Assembly: GCA_965204415.1 (NCBI GenBank)
Contig: CBDBEL010000004.1
Span: 1,364,001 to 1,428,000, forward strand
From: Aldehydirespirator sp965204415
GTDB lineage: Bacteria; Actinomycetota; Acidimicrobiia; Acidimicrobiales; Aldehydirespiratoraceae
Direction: 5' to 3'
Length of the DNA stretch: 64,000 nt
A program made the translations under genes and the position numbers. Below the pieces are notes generated by a model. It was not told the origin of the DNA, searched no databases, and worked only from the letters and a program-made list of their open reading frames with translations. This document shows, piece by piece, positions 56,309 through 64,000 of the stretch (its first letter is position 1; every line of letters starts with the position of its first letter).

Positions 56309-56366
56309 GGCCACCGGTGATACCGTATCAATGAAGGAAATTACTTCATACTCAATATCAGGAACT

Positions 56367-58079
56367 TCAGGAGGGGTCAGGGGGTGTGAGCAGGTGGCGG
56401 CCGCCGAAGACCTTGGGCGGGCGGATCCGGCCCTCATGCTGGACCAGGTCGCCGTGGACCCACACCGCGTCTATGCCGTCGGGCGGGATCAGCGGATCCT
56501 CGTAGCTGTTGCGCTCGGTGACCCGCTCCCAGTCGAGCAGCACCACCGAGGCGTCGGCACCCTGGCGCAGGACCGGGATGGGCAGGCCCATGAACTGGCA
56601 CGGCAGCACGGCCAGCCGGTGCACGATCTCCGGCAGCGCAATCCCCATCTCGCGGGCCATGCGCAGTGCCTTGGGGAACGCTCCCAGCGACCGGGGATGG
56701 GGCTTCTGGCCCGGGCCGGGCATCAGCCCGTCGGTGCACAGCGCCATGGTCGGGCGGCGGAAGAACCTCTCCACGGTGGCCTCGTTGCCGTAGTGGCTGA
56801 TGATCGAGACCTCGCCCCGGTTGTGGAGGAAGAAGTCGCACACCGCGTCGTGGGCCTCGATCGAGTCCATGTCGGTGACCCCGGCGGCCAGCACCACATC
56901 GGAGAAGCGCTTGCCCAGGAAGTCGTCGCCGACCCCCTCGAGCACTCCGGCGATCTGGACTCCTTCCAAACCCCCGCAGAACGCCACGAAGTTGTCCCAC
57001 CCTGAGCCGTCCCCGTAGATCTTCTCGAACGCGAAGCGGCGCACGTCGTCGTCGCTCAGCCGGGCCATGAACTCGGCCCGGGTGCCGGCCCGCACCTCCG
57101 GGGGGAATAGAGCGTCGGCGGTGGTGCTGCCCGCGGTGTAGGGGTACATGTTGGCCATCGTGGGAATGGTCCCGCCCGCGTCGTCGAGCCGGCCGGCAAC
57201 GTCTCCGAACCGGTCCCAGTTGCGGCGCCCCGCGATCTTGGAGTGCTCGCTGCAGTACCCGCCGCCGCCGTCCACCGCGGCGGTTAGCACCTCGTCGAGG
57301 GCCTCGACGATGTCGTCGCTCTCGGACCGCAGATGCGGGTACAGGGCTCCCGGCTTGATCTCGTTGAACGCCCTCACCAGGGCGGTGATCTCGCGCTGGT
57401 CGGAGTAGACCGCGGGGTTGTAGACGAGCCCGGTGGACAGCCCGAGACACCACGGCGCCTCCCGGCGCACGACCTCAGCCATGGCCCGGATCTGTGCGTC
57501 GTCCGCCACCCTGTCGAGGTTGCCCATCACGGTGCGCCGCACCGCGCTGTGTCCCAGGTGCATGCCCAGATCGGTCACCGACCGGCCCCGGTGCCAGGCC
57601 AAGAACTCCTCCATCGTCGACCACGGCCAGTCGAGGCCCCCAGCGGGGTCGTCGCCCTCGGGATCGCCCGGCGCGCCGGCCATGCCGTCGAGCGGGACCA
57701 GTTGGGCCGCGTACTCGGCCCGCTGGTCCGGCACCACCGGCGCCGGCGACAGCCCGTCCACGCCGCAGATGCGCTTCGTCACACCACCTCGCACCGCCAT
57801 CTCGCAGCTGATCGGTATGCCGTGCTCGCCCACGCGAGTGCCCGCGAGTGCGCCGTGGTTGTGGGTGTCGACGAACCCCGGGGCCAGGACCCGGCCGCCC
57901 GCGTCAATGGTCAGCTCGGCTCCAACTGCCGCGCTGGGCGGCACCTCACCCAGATGGGTGATGACGTCGCCCTCTATGACGGCATCGCCGCGGTAGGGCT
58001 CGGTCGATCCGTCGCCGGTGACGATCAGCGCGTCGGTGATCAGCTGCCGCACGGCCTCACCGTACCGGGGCCACTCCAT
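56367..58079 (-). CDS. N-acyl-D-amino-acid deacylase / D-aminoacylase family amidohydrolase
   Basis: A 570-residue metal-dependent amidohydrolase. APGFVDTHNHGAL carries the HxH metal motif, YPHLRSESDDIVEALDEV and GYCSEHSKIAG the central Glu/His, and CTDGLMPG the catalytic Asp. GFVDTHNH lacks the Asp of the usual HxHD. QGADASVVLLDWERV and DAVWVHGDLV close the small beta domain. It would deacylate N-acyl-D-amino acids or related amides. The start is uncertain (ATG 58079 or GTG 27 nt later). Confidence 0.9.
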   Translation of the reverse strand: MEWPRYGEAVRQLITDALIVTGDGSTEPYRGDAVIEGDVITHLGEVPPSAAVGAELTIDAGGRVLAPGFVDTHNHGALAGTRVGEHGIPISCEMAVRGGVTKRICGVDGLSPAPVVPDQRAEYAAQLVPLDGMAGAPGDPEGDDPAGGLDWPWSTMEEFLAWHRGRSVTDLGMHLGHSAVRRTVMGNLDRVADDAQIRAMAEVVRREAPWCLGLSTGLVYNPAVYSDQREITALVRAFNEIKPGALYPHLRSESDDIVEALDEVLTAAVDGGGGYCSEHSKIAGRRNWDRFGDVAGRLDDAGGTIPTMANMYPYTAGSTTADALFPPEVRAGTRAEFMARLSDDDVRRFAFEKIYGDGSGWDNFVAFCGGLEGVQIAGVLEGVGDDFLGKRFSDVVLAAGVTDMDSIEAHDAVCDFFLHNRGEVSIISHYGNEATVERFFRRPTMALCTDGLMPGPGQKPHPRSLGAFPKALRMAREMGIALPEIVHRLAVLPCQFMGLPIPVLRQGADASVVLLDWERVTERNSYEDPLIPPDGIDAVWVHGDLVQHEGRIRPPKVFGGRHLLTPPDPS

Positions 58080-58137
58080 TCATCGAGCCGGCCGAGAGAC
58101 CCGAGCGCAGCGAGCGCTCCTTGAGCGGAGGGAGGGG

Positions 58138-58440
58138 CTAGGACTGGCGGACACCCGTGACGGGAAACCTGCCGACAGAGCCCTCAAGGATGCCGCTGAG
58201 GTGGTCGCCCGAAACGGTGCCGGCGAAAGTGAGCTCGAACTCCCCCATCGGCATCACGACCGCGAGCGCGAACGTCAGGCCGTCGCCGTCGTAGGCGGCA
58301 TCGAAGATCTTCACGGTCCCCAAGTCGATTACGGCCGAGCCCGTACCGTCGGCATTCAGCACCACTTCGGGCTCCAACACGCCTATGGGTGTGACGAGGT
58401 TGAGGATCCAGGCGCCGACCGCGTCAGGTGTGTCGCTCAT
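58138..58440 (-). CDS. Small beta-rich conserved hypothetical protein
   Basis: A 100-residue protein with alternating strands: GAWILNLVTPIGVLEPEVVLNADG, AVIDLGTVKIFDAAYDGDGLTF, VVMPMGEFELTFAGTVSGDHLSG and FPVTGVR. The pattern recurs in short bacterial proteins that likely form a beta-barrel. It lies alone between the deacylase and the dehalogenase. Function is unknown. Confidence 0.65.
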   Translation of the reverse strand: MSDTPDAVGAWILNLVTPIGVLEPEVVLNADGTGSAVIDLGTVKIFDAAYDGDGLTFALAVVMPMGEFELTFAGTVSGDHLSGILEGSVGRFPVTGVRQS

Positions 58441-58536
58441 GGGTGTGATCCTCTCGCCTGGATCGTCCGAACCGTTGAAGGCTACGGCGCGACCGACACA
58501 TCAACCCCAGCGAGTGTTCTCTAAGCTCCTTCATCA

Positions 58537-60639
58537 GTGAGGCTGTTCACGCACCGCAAGCGGCCGGTCCATCTGGGGCCGTACCCGCTGGAGCGCCTGC
58601 CCCGCCTCGGCGCAGCCGACGCGCCGCCTCCGGGCTCTGACGCTGGGCCGCTGCCGTCCCGGCCGACGGAAGCGGAGTCGCCCGGTCCCCGATCGGCCGG
58701 GCACGCATACCGGCTCTACCTCGACATGTTTCGCGGTCAGCGACATGGCGAGGTGGCGCCTGAGGCGCCGACCCCTGAGGATCCCGTCGAGATCGCCAAC
58801 AACCTGAAGGCCGGGCTCTACTTCCTCGATGCCGACATGGTCGGCTGCGGGCTGATCGGTGACGGCGCTTGGACAGGCGAGCGGCGCGACCATCGGTACG
58901 CAGTGGTCACCCTCATCGCCTTCAGCCGCAAGCTGCCCAAGGAATGCCCGGGCGACGACTGGATCGACGGAACCCGCCAGGTCAATGCCGACCTGCGAGC
59001 AGCCGAGCTCGCAGTGATCACCGCTTCCTACATCCGCAACCTCGGCCACGACGCCGTGGCCCACACGCCTGGCCGCACCGACCTCGACCTCGACCGGGTG
59101 GCGCTGCAGGCGGGCCTCGTTGAGGTCAAGGGATCGGAATTGAGAGCCCCGTACCTGAGAGGCGGGTTCGCGCTGTCGGTGGTGAGCACCGACTGGGAAC
59201 TCGCCCCCGACCGACCGCTGGCTCGTCGCGGTCCGCTGGCCGCGCTGCGCAGCACACGCAGTCCGGGCTGGCTGCTGGGCCGGGGCGGCACCCGGGCCGG
59301 CATCGGCCACCTCAACGGCGACCACCGACCTCTCCACATGGGCCGCTACCCGATGGAGCGCATCAAGCGGGTCGACGAGCCCACCACCCTGATCATCGAG
59401 GACGAGGTTCCCAGAGTGCCGGTTCGGGCCGGTGGCTTCCCGCGGGCGGCTAACGGCGACATGGGGCCCAAGTTCTTCGAGGACGTGAAGGTGTTCGCCT
59501 GGAAGACACCGCAGGCGCAGGCCTATGTGCATCAGATCGACGCCATGGTCCCCTACCAGGACGGTCCGCCGGCGCCTGAGGTCGATCCCGACGCCAACGA
59601 TCCCCACGCAAACGCGGACTCCCTCAAGGCGCTGGCCTACCACCTCGGCGGAGACATGGCCGGCGTGTGCCGGGCGCCCACCTACGCCTGGTACTCCCAC
59701 CGCAAGGACGGCTCCGTCGTGGACCCGTACCACGCCAACGCGCTTGTGATCCTGCTCGATCAGGGATACGAGACGATGGAGGGCGCCAGCGGCGACGACT
59801 GGGTGAGCGGCGCCCAGTCGATGCGGGCCTACATGCGGGGCGCGCAGATCGCGGGGATCATCGCGGCCCACATCCGCTCGCTCGGCTACAGCGCCCGCAG
59901 CCACACCAACAGCGACTCCGACGTGCTGCACATCCCGCTGGTGCTGCACGCCGGGCTGGGCGAGCTGAGCCGCATCGGGGAGCTGGTGCTCAACCCGTTC
60001 GTGGGTCCGAGGTTCAAGTCGGTGGTGGTCACCACCGACATGCCGGTCACGCCCGACCGCCACATCGACTTCGGGCTCCAGGACTTCTGCTCCAAGTGCA
60101 CCAAGTGCGCCCGCGAGTGCCCGTGCGCGGCCATCCCCTTCGGCGACAAGATCATGTTCAACGGGGCCGAGATGTGGAAGCCCGACGTGGAGCGGTGCAC
60201 CAAGTACCGGCTGGGCAACCTGCGGGGATCGGCCTGCGGGCGGTGCATGAAGACCTGCCCGTTCAACATCGAGGGGGTGCTGTCGGACCGGGCCCTGCTG
60301 TGGGCCGCCATCAAGCTGCCGTTCACCCGCCGCTGGCTGGCCCGGCTCGACGACAAGGTCGGCAACGGCTCCATCAACCCCGTCAAGAAGTGGTGGTGGG
60401 ACCTGGAGTGGCGAGACGGCCGGACCATCGTCCCGCCCAAGGGCACCAACGCCCGCAACCTGGACCCCGACGGCGACAAGGTGGCCGCCCGCCAGCAGAT
60501 CGCCCTCTACACCGCCGACATGCTCCCGGCCGGCGACGCCGTCGGCGTGCCGGTCAAGCTCGTCCGCAAGGAAGCTCTGGCCCGCGCCGAGGAAGCCGAG
60601 ACACCGGCACAGGCCCGAGCCCGGGTCGGCCGCGGCTAG
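58537..60639 (+). CDS. Reductive dehalogenase-like cobalamin/iron-sulfur protein, catabolic (NpRdhA-like) type
   Basis: A 700-residue soluble protein with no Tat signal. Residues about 1-240 and about 265-510 are two copies of one domain: HLGPYPLERL and HMGRYPMERI begin them; NNLKAGLYFLDADMVGCGLI and DSLKALAYHLGGDMAGVC, and CPGDDWIDG and ASGDDWVSG, correspond. The second copy runs into two [4Fe-4S] sites, CSKCTKCARECP (C518-C528) and Cys554 ... CGRCMKTCP (C567-C574), as in RdhA and QueG. The architecture matches self-sufficient catabolic reductive dehalogenases. No rdhB or reductase gene is adjacent. Substrate is unknown. Confidence 0.8.
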   Translation: MRLFTHRKRPVHLGPYPLERLPRLGAADAPPPGSDAGPLPSRPTEAESPGPRSAGHAYRLYLDMFRGQRHGEVAPEAPTPEDPVEIANNLKAGLYFLDADMVGCGLIGDGAWTGERRDHRYAVVTLIAFSRKLPKECPGDDWIDGTRQVNADLRAAELAVITASYIRNLGHDAVAHTPGRTDLDLDRVALQAGLVEVKGSELRAPYLRGGFALSVVSTDWELAPDRPLARRGPLAALRSTRSPGWLLGRGGTRAGIGHLNGDHRPLHMGRYPMERIKRVDEPTTLIIEDEVPRVPVRAGGFPRAANGDMGPKFFEDVKVFAWKTPQAQAYVHQIDAMVPYQDGPPAPEVDPDANDPHANADSLKALAYHLGGDMAGVCRAPTYAWYSHRKDGSVVDPYHANALVILLDQGYETMEGASGDDWVSGAQSMRAYMRGAQIAGIIAAHIRSLGYSARSHTNSDSDVLHIPLVLHAGLGELSRIGELVLNPFVGPRFKSVVVTTDMPVTPDRHIDFGLQDFCSKCTKCARECPCAAIPFGDKIMFNGAEMWKPDVERCTKYRLGNLRGSACGRCMKTCPFNIEGVLSDRALLWAAIKLPFTRRWLARLDDKVGNGSINPVKKWWWDLEWRDGRTIVPPKGTNARNLDPDGDKVAARQQIALYTADMLPAGDAVGVPVKLVRKEALARAEEAETPAQARARVGRG

Positions 60640-60641
60640 AC

Positions 60642-60759
60642 GCGATTCCCGCTCTTGTTCGCTGCGCTCACGGGCCGCCCAGATCCGAGGGACCCTGCCC
60701 ACGGCCTCGCTCGGCGCCTCCGGATTCCGGGATCCGCACCGCCAATCCGCTCGGCCTCT
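60642..60759 (-). repeat. Dispersed intergenic repeat, copy 6 (reverse orientation)
   Basis: The core at 60652-60671 is exact. The element begins 2 bp after the dehalogenase stop and ends 11 bp before the stop of the opposed hydrolase, again between convergent genes. The section after GGGCCG differs from other copies (AGATCCGAGGGACCCTGCCC). Confidence 0.8.
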
Positions 60760-60769
60760 GGCCTGGCGC

Positions 60770-61858
60770 TCACCAGAGCGTGAGGGCGAAGTCGGCCACG
60801 TCGCGGACTGAGGAGGTGTAGACCTCCGGCATGGCGCCCGGCATCAGCAAGTCGCCCGCGTGGCACGTTCCGTTGACGGTGCGGCTGTAGGTCGGCACGC
60901 CCGCCCGCACCAGCTTGCGGTAGTAGTCGAGCCCCTCGTCTCGCAGCGGGTCGAGCTCGTTGACCGAGACCACGTGGGGCGGCATGCCCCTCAGGTCATC
61001 CACTGAGGCGTGCCAGGGCCACGCCAGCGGGTTGGTCAGGTTCGCTCCGCCCGGGTCGTAGGCCTCCACGAAGTACCCCATCAGGTCGCTGGCCAGGAAG
61101 TACCCGTCGTTCTCGTGCAGCGACGGCAGCTCCGGGGGCGGGCTCCCGTACGTGCCCGATATGTACGGGCACTGGGCGTACACCCCGTCGATCATGTAGA
61201 GGCGTTCGGCCTGGCTGGCCTTGAGGGTGGTGGCCAGCGTGAGGTTCCCGCCGCCGGACTCGCCCGACACCACCAGCTTCGACACCCCGAGGTCCTTGCG
61301 GTGGGCGTGCATCCATTCCAGCGCCGAGGTGCAGTCGTTGAGGGCCGCGGGGAACGGATGGTTGCCGAGCGCTCCCGCCGCGTTGCGGAACTCCACCCCG
61401 ACCACGACCACGCTCCGGGCGAGCTCCTCGCGCCAGCGCTGGTAGTTGACGTCCGCCGCGGAGAGGATCACCATGCCGCCCCCGTGGATGTGCAGGATCC
61501 CCGGGCGCGGGCCGGTTTCTCCGGTGGGGCGATGGATGTACAGGGTTATGTCGTTGCCGTCGACGCCGGTGATGACCTCGGTGCTGGACTCCACGTGCTC
61601 AACCGGTGTGAGCGCATCGAACAGACCGTTGAAGAGCTGCTGGAAGCCCGGCTCGCCCAGCGCGGCCAGGGCCCGGATGTCCTCGAGAGACGAGTCGGCG
61701 TTGAGCGGCACCGGGTCGGCCCGCCCGGCCAGGCCCATCGGCTCCAGCACCGCCACCATGCGGGGGTCCGCCCGCGGGTCAGTGGCCAGAGTCAGATCGG
61801 GATCACCCAACCGTCCGGGGAGGTGGGGCCTCGTTGCCATCGCCGTGTCCGACATCAT
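60770..61858 (-). CDS. Alpha/beta hydrolase, hormone-sensitive lipase type
   Basis: A 362-residue esterase. The oxyanion motif HIHGGGM, the nucleophile elbow SGESGGGN, Asp in NELDPLRDEG and the His in GTCHAGD complete the triad. An N-terminal cap (about 90 residues) covers the site. Family members hydrolyse short acyl esters. The ATG at 61858 is preceded by AGGGAGAC. Nothing in the neighbourhood fixes the substrate. Confidence 0.92.
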   Translation of the reverse strand: MMSDTAMATRPHLPGRLGDPDLTLATDPRADPRMVAVLEPMGLAGRADPVPLNADSSLEDIRALAALGEPGFQQLFNGLFDALTPVEHVESSTEVITGVDGNDITLYIHRPTGETGPRPGILHIHGGGMVILSAADVNYQRWREELARSVVVVGVEFRNAAGALGNHPFPAALNDCTSALEWMHAHRKDLGVSKLVVSGESGGGNLTLATTLKASQAERLYMIDGVYAQCPYISGTYGSPPPELPSLHENDGYFLASDLMGYFVEAYDPGGANLTNPLAWPWHASVDDLRGMPPHVVSVNELDPLRDEGLDYYRKLVRAGVPTYSRTVNGTCHAGDLLMPGAMPEVYTSSVRDVADFALTLW

Positions 61859-62090
61859 GTCTCCCTTCCGGGTTCGGCGTCTCCGTAGGTGTGCCGCACC
61901 CTAACCCGCTGAGATTCATGAGCGCGTCGCCCGCATCGAGGCCCGCTAGTGGTCTGTCGCGGATTTGGACGGAGCACCTGGATCCGCTGCGGAAGTGGGC
62001 TTCGACCTCCTACGCCGCCCCAGCCATTTCGGAGACACAGCACTAGAGCCGCTGCCGGGTGTTGACCGTCATCAGGGCAGACTCGCCGCC

Positions 62091-63305
62091 GTGAGCGCGC
62101 CGTTGCGTCGCATGGGCGAGAGGGAGTTCGTCCTGCTGATGGGGATATTGACGGGCCTGACCGCGCTTGCCATCGACATCATGCTTCCCGCCTTCGAGCA
62201 GATGCGTCCCGCTTTCGGCCTCGATGACGACTCCACCCGGCTGTCGCTCATCGTGACCCTCTACCTCATGGGCGCCGGTGTGGGGCACCTGTTCTACGGG
62301 CCCATCGCTGACGCGGTGGGGCGCAAACCCGCGCTGGTCGGTGGCTTGCTGATCTACGGGGCAGCCGCCCTGACGGCGGCGCTGGCCCCGTCGCTCGGCG
62401 TTCTCTACGGCGCCCGGTTCGTGTGGGGGCTGGCGGCAGCCGGGCCCCGGGTCCTGACGCAGGCCATCGTGCGCGACCGCTTCGCCGGGACGGCCATGGC
62501 CCGGGTGATGACGCTGATCCAGACGGTCTTCTTCATCGCGCCGATCGCGGCCCCGGTGCTGGGCAAGGCCCTGGTGGTCATCGGCTCATGGCGCTGGGTC
62601 ATGGCCTTCGGCGTGGTCGCCTCGATGGCGGCGGTTACGTGGTCGGTGCGGCTGGACGAGACCCTCGACCCCGCTCATCGCCGGTCACTGCTGCTGCGGC
62701 CGGTGCTGGAGGGCTTCCGCTCGGTGGTGTCCAACCGCACCTCTCTCGGCTACACGCTCATGGTCACCTTCGGCTTCGGGGCGTTCCTGTCCTACCTGGG
62801 AAGCACCGAGTTGATCTTCGGCGACGTGTACGACCGCTCGGACTGGTTCGTTCCCTACTTCACCGTCGCGGCCGTGATCGCGGCCGCGGTGGCCTTGACC
62901 AGCAATCGCCTGCTGCACCGCGTGAACGCCCGCCAGTTGGCCCTCGGGGCCGGCTGCGGCTTCGCGGCAGCCTCCGCCGGGCTGTTCGCGGTCACGGTCG
63001 CCGGCGACGGCCTGCCCCCGTTCTGGCCGTGGCTGGTGATGTTCAGCCTCTGCAACGCCATTCATGTTGCGGTGTTCCCGTCTGGTTCCACCCTGGCGCT
63101 GGAGCCGATGGGAGCCATGGCGGGCACAGCCGCGTCCGTGCTCGGGGCCAGTACCTGGATGCTGGGGTCGCTGCTGGCCTCGTTCACCGACCGGGCCATC
63201 GACGGCTCGGTGATGCCGATCGGAATCGCCTACTTCGCCTACAGCTCGATCGCCCTGGGGTGCCAGCTCTGGGCCCGGGGCGGCGTGTCACACTCCCAGC
63301 GATAG
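62091..63305 (+). CDS. MFS drug-efflux transporter, Bcr/CflA type
   Basis: A 404-residue transporter with 12 hydrophobic segments. ALAIDIMLPAFEQM in helix 1 (Asp in the membrane), then LMGAGVGHLFYGPIADAVGRKPAL, the motif between helices 2 and 3, and RFVWGLAAAGPRVLTQAIVRDRF in helix 4 match Bcr/CflA exporters. GTG 62091 is chosen as start because the family begins shortly before the first helix. It probably exports drugs or small metabolites by proton antiport. The 232-bp gap before it shows no clear feature. Confidence 0.88.
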   Translation: MSAPLRRMGEREFVLLMGILTGLTALAIDIMLPAFEQMRPAFGLDDDSTRLSLIVTLYLMGAGVGHLFYGPIADAVGRKPALVGGLLIYGAAALTAALAPSLGVLYGARFVWGLAAAGPRVLTQAIVRDRFAGTAMARVMTLIQTVFFIAPIAAPVLGKALVVIGSWRWVMAFGVVASMAAVTWSVRLDETLDPAHRRSLLLRPVLEGFRSVVSNRTSLGYTLMVTFGFGAFLSYLGSTELIFGDVYDRSDWFVPYFTVAAVIAAAVALTSNRLLHRVNARQLALGAGCGFAAASAGLFAVTVAGDGLPPFWPWLVMFSLCNAIHVAVFPSGSTLALEPMGAMAGTAASVLGASTWMLGSLLASFTDRAIDGSVMPIGIAYFAYSSIALGCQLWARGGVSHSQR

Positions 63306-63366
63306 GCGGCCCCGGCCTCTGGGCATGACCGGCGCAGGAAGGCACCGACCCGACCCATGTCCAGCC

Positions 63367-63380
63367 GTCCTGGCCAGGAC
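63367..63380. other. 14-bp perfect palindrome between convergent genes
   Basis: GTCCTGGCCAGGAC is self-complementary. It lies in the 139-bp gap between the MFS transporter and the transglutaminase. It may contribute to a cruciform or terminator structure; no function can be assigned. Confidence 0.4.
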
Positions 63381-63418
63381 TCGTGACCGAGACGGCACAC
63401 CTCGCTCGGCGCTGACAG

Positions 63419-63433
63419 GCCCGACCGTCGGGC
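63419..63433 (-). terminator. Hairpin after the transglutaminase gene
   Basis: GCCCGAC and GTCGGGC flank a single central base, forming a 5-6 bp GC stem, 11 bp beyond the gene's end. No T-run. Confidence 0.35.
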
Positions 63434-63444
63434 AGTCGGCAGGA

Positions 63445-64000
63445 TCACTGCTGTTGCTGGCTCTGCTGATGGCGCCAGTTCGGGGGCGGCGGCGCGGCCA
63501 CCTCAGCCCGCGCCGGCCGAGGCCCGCCGACCGGGTTCAAGAGCTGACCGTCGACCTGCCGTCCGATCATCACCTCGGCATCCACCTTCGCGGTGCCCGA
63601 GCCGGTGAAGGCGCCCCGCACCGGCGGCACGTCGCCGTAGTCTCGGCCGCGGCCGATCACCACGTGGCGCTCACCGACCTCACCTCCGTTGGTCGGGTCG
63701 AGGGCCCACCAGCCCCATCCGGGCAGGGCCGCCTCGATCCAGGCGTGGGTCTGCACGCTCACCACCTCGGAGCTCTCGGCGTCCAGCGCGGTCTCGTCGG
63801 CGGCGAACAGGTACCCGGACACGTAGCGGGCCGGGATGCCCACGCTGCGCAGCATCCCGGTCGCCAGATGCGCGAAGTCCTGGCACACGCCCGCACCGCC
63901 CTCCAGCACCTCGGTGAGCGTGACGCCAATGTCGGTGACGCCCTGCCGGTAGGCCAGAGCCCCCCTGACGTCGGCTACCACTGCTTGGACCATGTCCTGA
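63445..64000 (-). CDS. Transglutaminase-like cysteine protease family protein, C-terminal part
   Basis: The gene runs off the right end of the window. The 185 visible residues hold the whole catalytic triad: Cys in GAGVCQDFAHLATGML, His in SVQTHAWIEA and Asp in WALDPTNGGEVGERHVVIGRGRDYGDV. This matches bacterial transglutaminase-like proteins, often encoded with alpha-E and circularly permuted ATP-grasp proteins. The tail is Pro/Gln-rich (HQQSQQQQ). The frame continues upstream of the first visible Met (Q-D before it), so the N-terminal domain lies outside. Confidence 0.9.
   Translation of the reverse strand, partial: QDMVQAVVADVRGALAYRQGVTDIGVTLTEVLEGGAGVCQDFAHLATGMLRSVGIPARYVSGYLFAADETALDAESSEVVSVQTHAWIEAALPGWGWWALDPTNGGEVGERHVVIGRGRDYGDVPPVRGAFTGSGTAKVDAEVMIGRQVDGQLLNPVGGPRPARAEVAAPPPPNWRHQQSQQQQ

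Noticed and set aside
58081..58137. Seventh full copy of the dispersed repeat
   Set aside because: Only a few words such as GAGCGCAGCGAGCG match; too diverged to list as a copy.
58534..60702. 722-codon minus-strand frame opposite the dehalogenase
   Set aside because: Antisense shadow that also runs into the dispersed repeat.
61860..62090. Possible small gene or transposase scrap before the MFS transporter
   Set aside because: Frames are short, with no ribosome-binding site or recognisable motif; nothing could be supported.

Overview
The window is 64 kb of very GC-rich DNA with dense, short-spaced genes, frequent GTG starts and ATGA/GTGA stop-start overlaps. The gene content (F420-type luciferase-like oxidoreductase, CYP125-like P450, group II truncated haemoglobin, global Crp regulator, MpaB/DUF2236 oxygenase, sterol-desaturase-like membrane proteins) points to an actinobacterium. 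Xsc (sulfonate use), a catabolic-type reductive dehalogenase and several molybdenum hydroxylases suggest a marine or host-associated Acidimicrobiia-like heterotroph. The placement is inference from gene content, not from a marker tree.

Layout. 1-8.8 kb: end of an F420 oxidoreductase, an IMPDH-like protein without CBS domains, a P450 facing an SDR, a lipoprotein glycerophosphodiesterase, the ispD-ispF-rlmB cluster and a divergent Crp-family regulator. 8.85-14.6 kb: an accessory region with a hipB-like regulator and an internally deleted hipA, a large ADP-ribosylglycohydrolase, an uncharacterised Cys-rich/helical protein, a displaced meaB 3' end joined to a decayed fibronectin/Calx-beta gene, and a two-gene retropepsin cassette. 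14.6-17.8 kb: meaB and methylmalonyl-CoA mutase. 17.9-24 kb: a molybdenum hydroxylase operon with a split Mo subunit, plus an SMP-30 lactonase and a cysteine hydrolase lacking its cysteine. 24-26.5 kb: a NarL-type two-component system. 26.5-32 kb: a complete branched-chain-amino-acid-type ABC transporter. 32.2-34.6 kb: an epimerase and two tandem SDRs. 34.9-41.2 kb: VOC protein, sterol-desaturase homologue, secreted 5'-nucleotidase with a LysM-like end, a vapC remnant and a secreted beta-propeller lipoprotein. 41.3-47.2 kb: Xsc, cytochrome c, a Cu-type P1B ATPase with a duplicated DKTG site, and a HisC-like aminotransferase. 47.2-51 kb: MoaD-like protein and a second, unsplit molybdenum hydroxylase. 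51.4-64 kb: second sterol-desaturase homologue, MpaB oxygenase, DinG-like helicase, truncated haemoglobin, D-aminoacylase, reductive dehalogenase, alpha/beta hydrolase, MFS transporter and part of a transglutaminase.

Intergenic structure is unusually rich. A dispersed repeat of about 130 bp occurs six times, plus one fragment. Four intergenic arrays share a period of 71-76 bp; two of them belong to one family of nested inverted repeats. No tRNA, rRNA, intact transposase or CRISPR-Cas genes were seen.

I did not find one unmistakable new system. The best candidates are the meaB-flanked insertion carrying the retropepsin pair, the hipB/delta-hipA/ADP-ribosylhydrolase block, the repeat families, and the duplicated phosphorylation site in the P-type ATPase.
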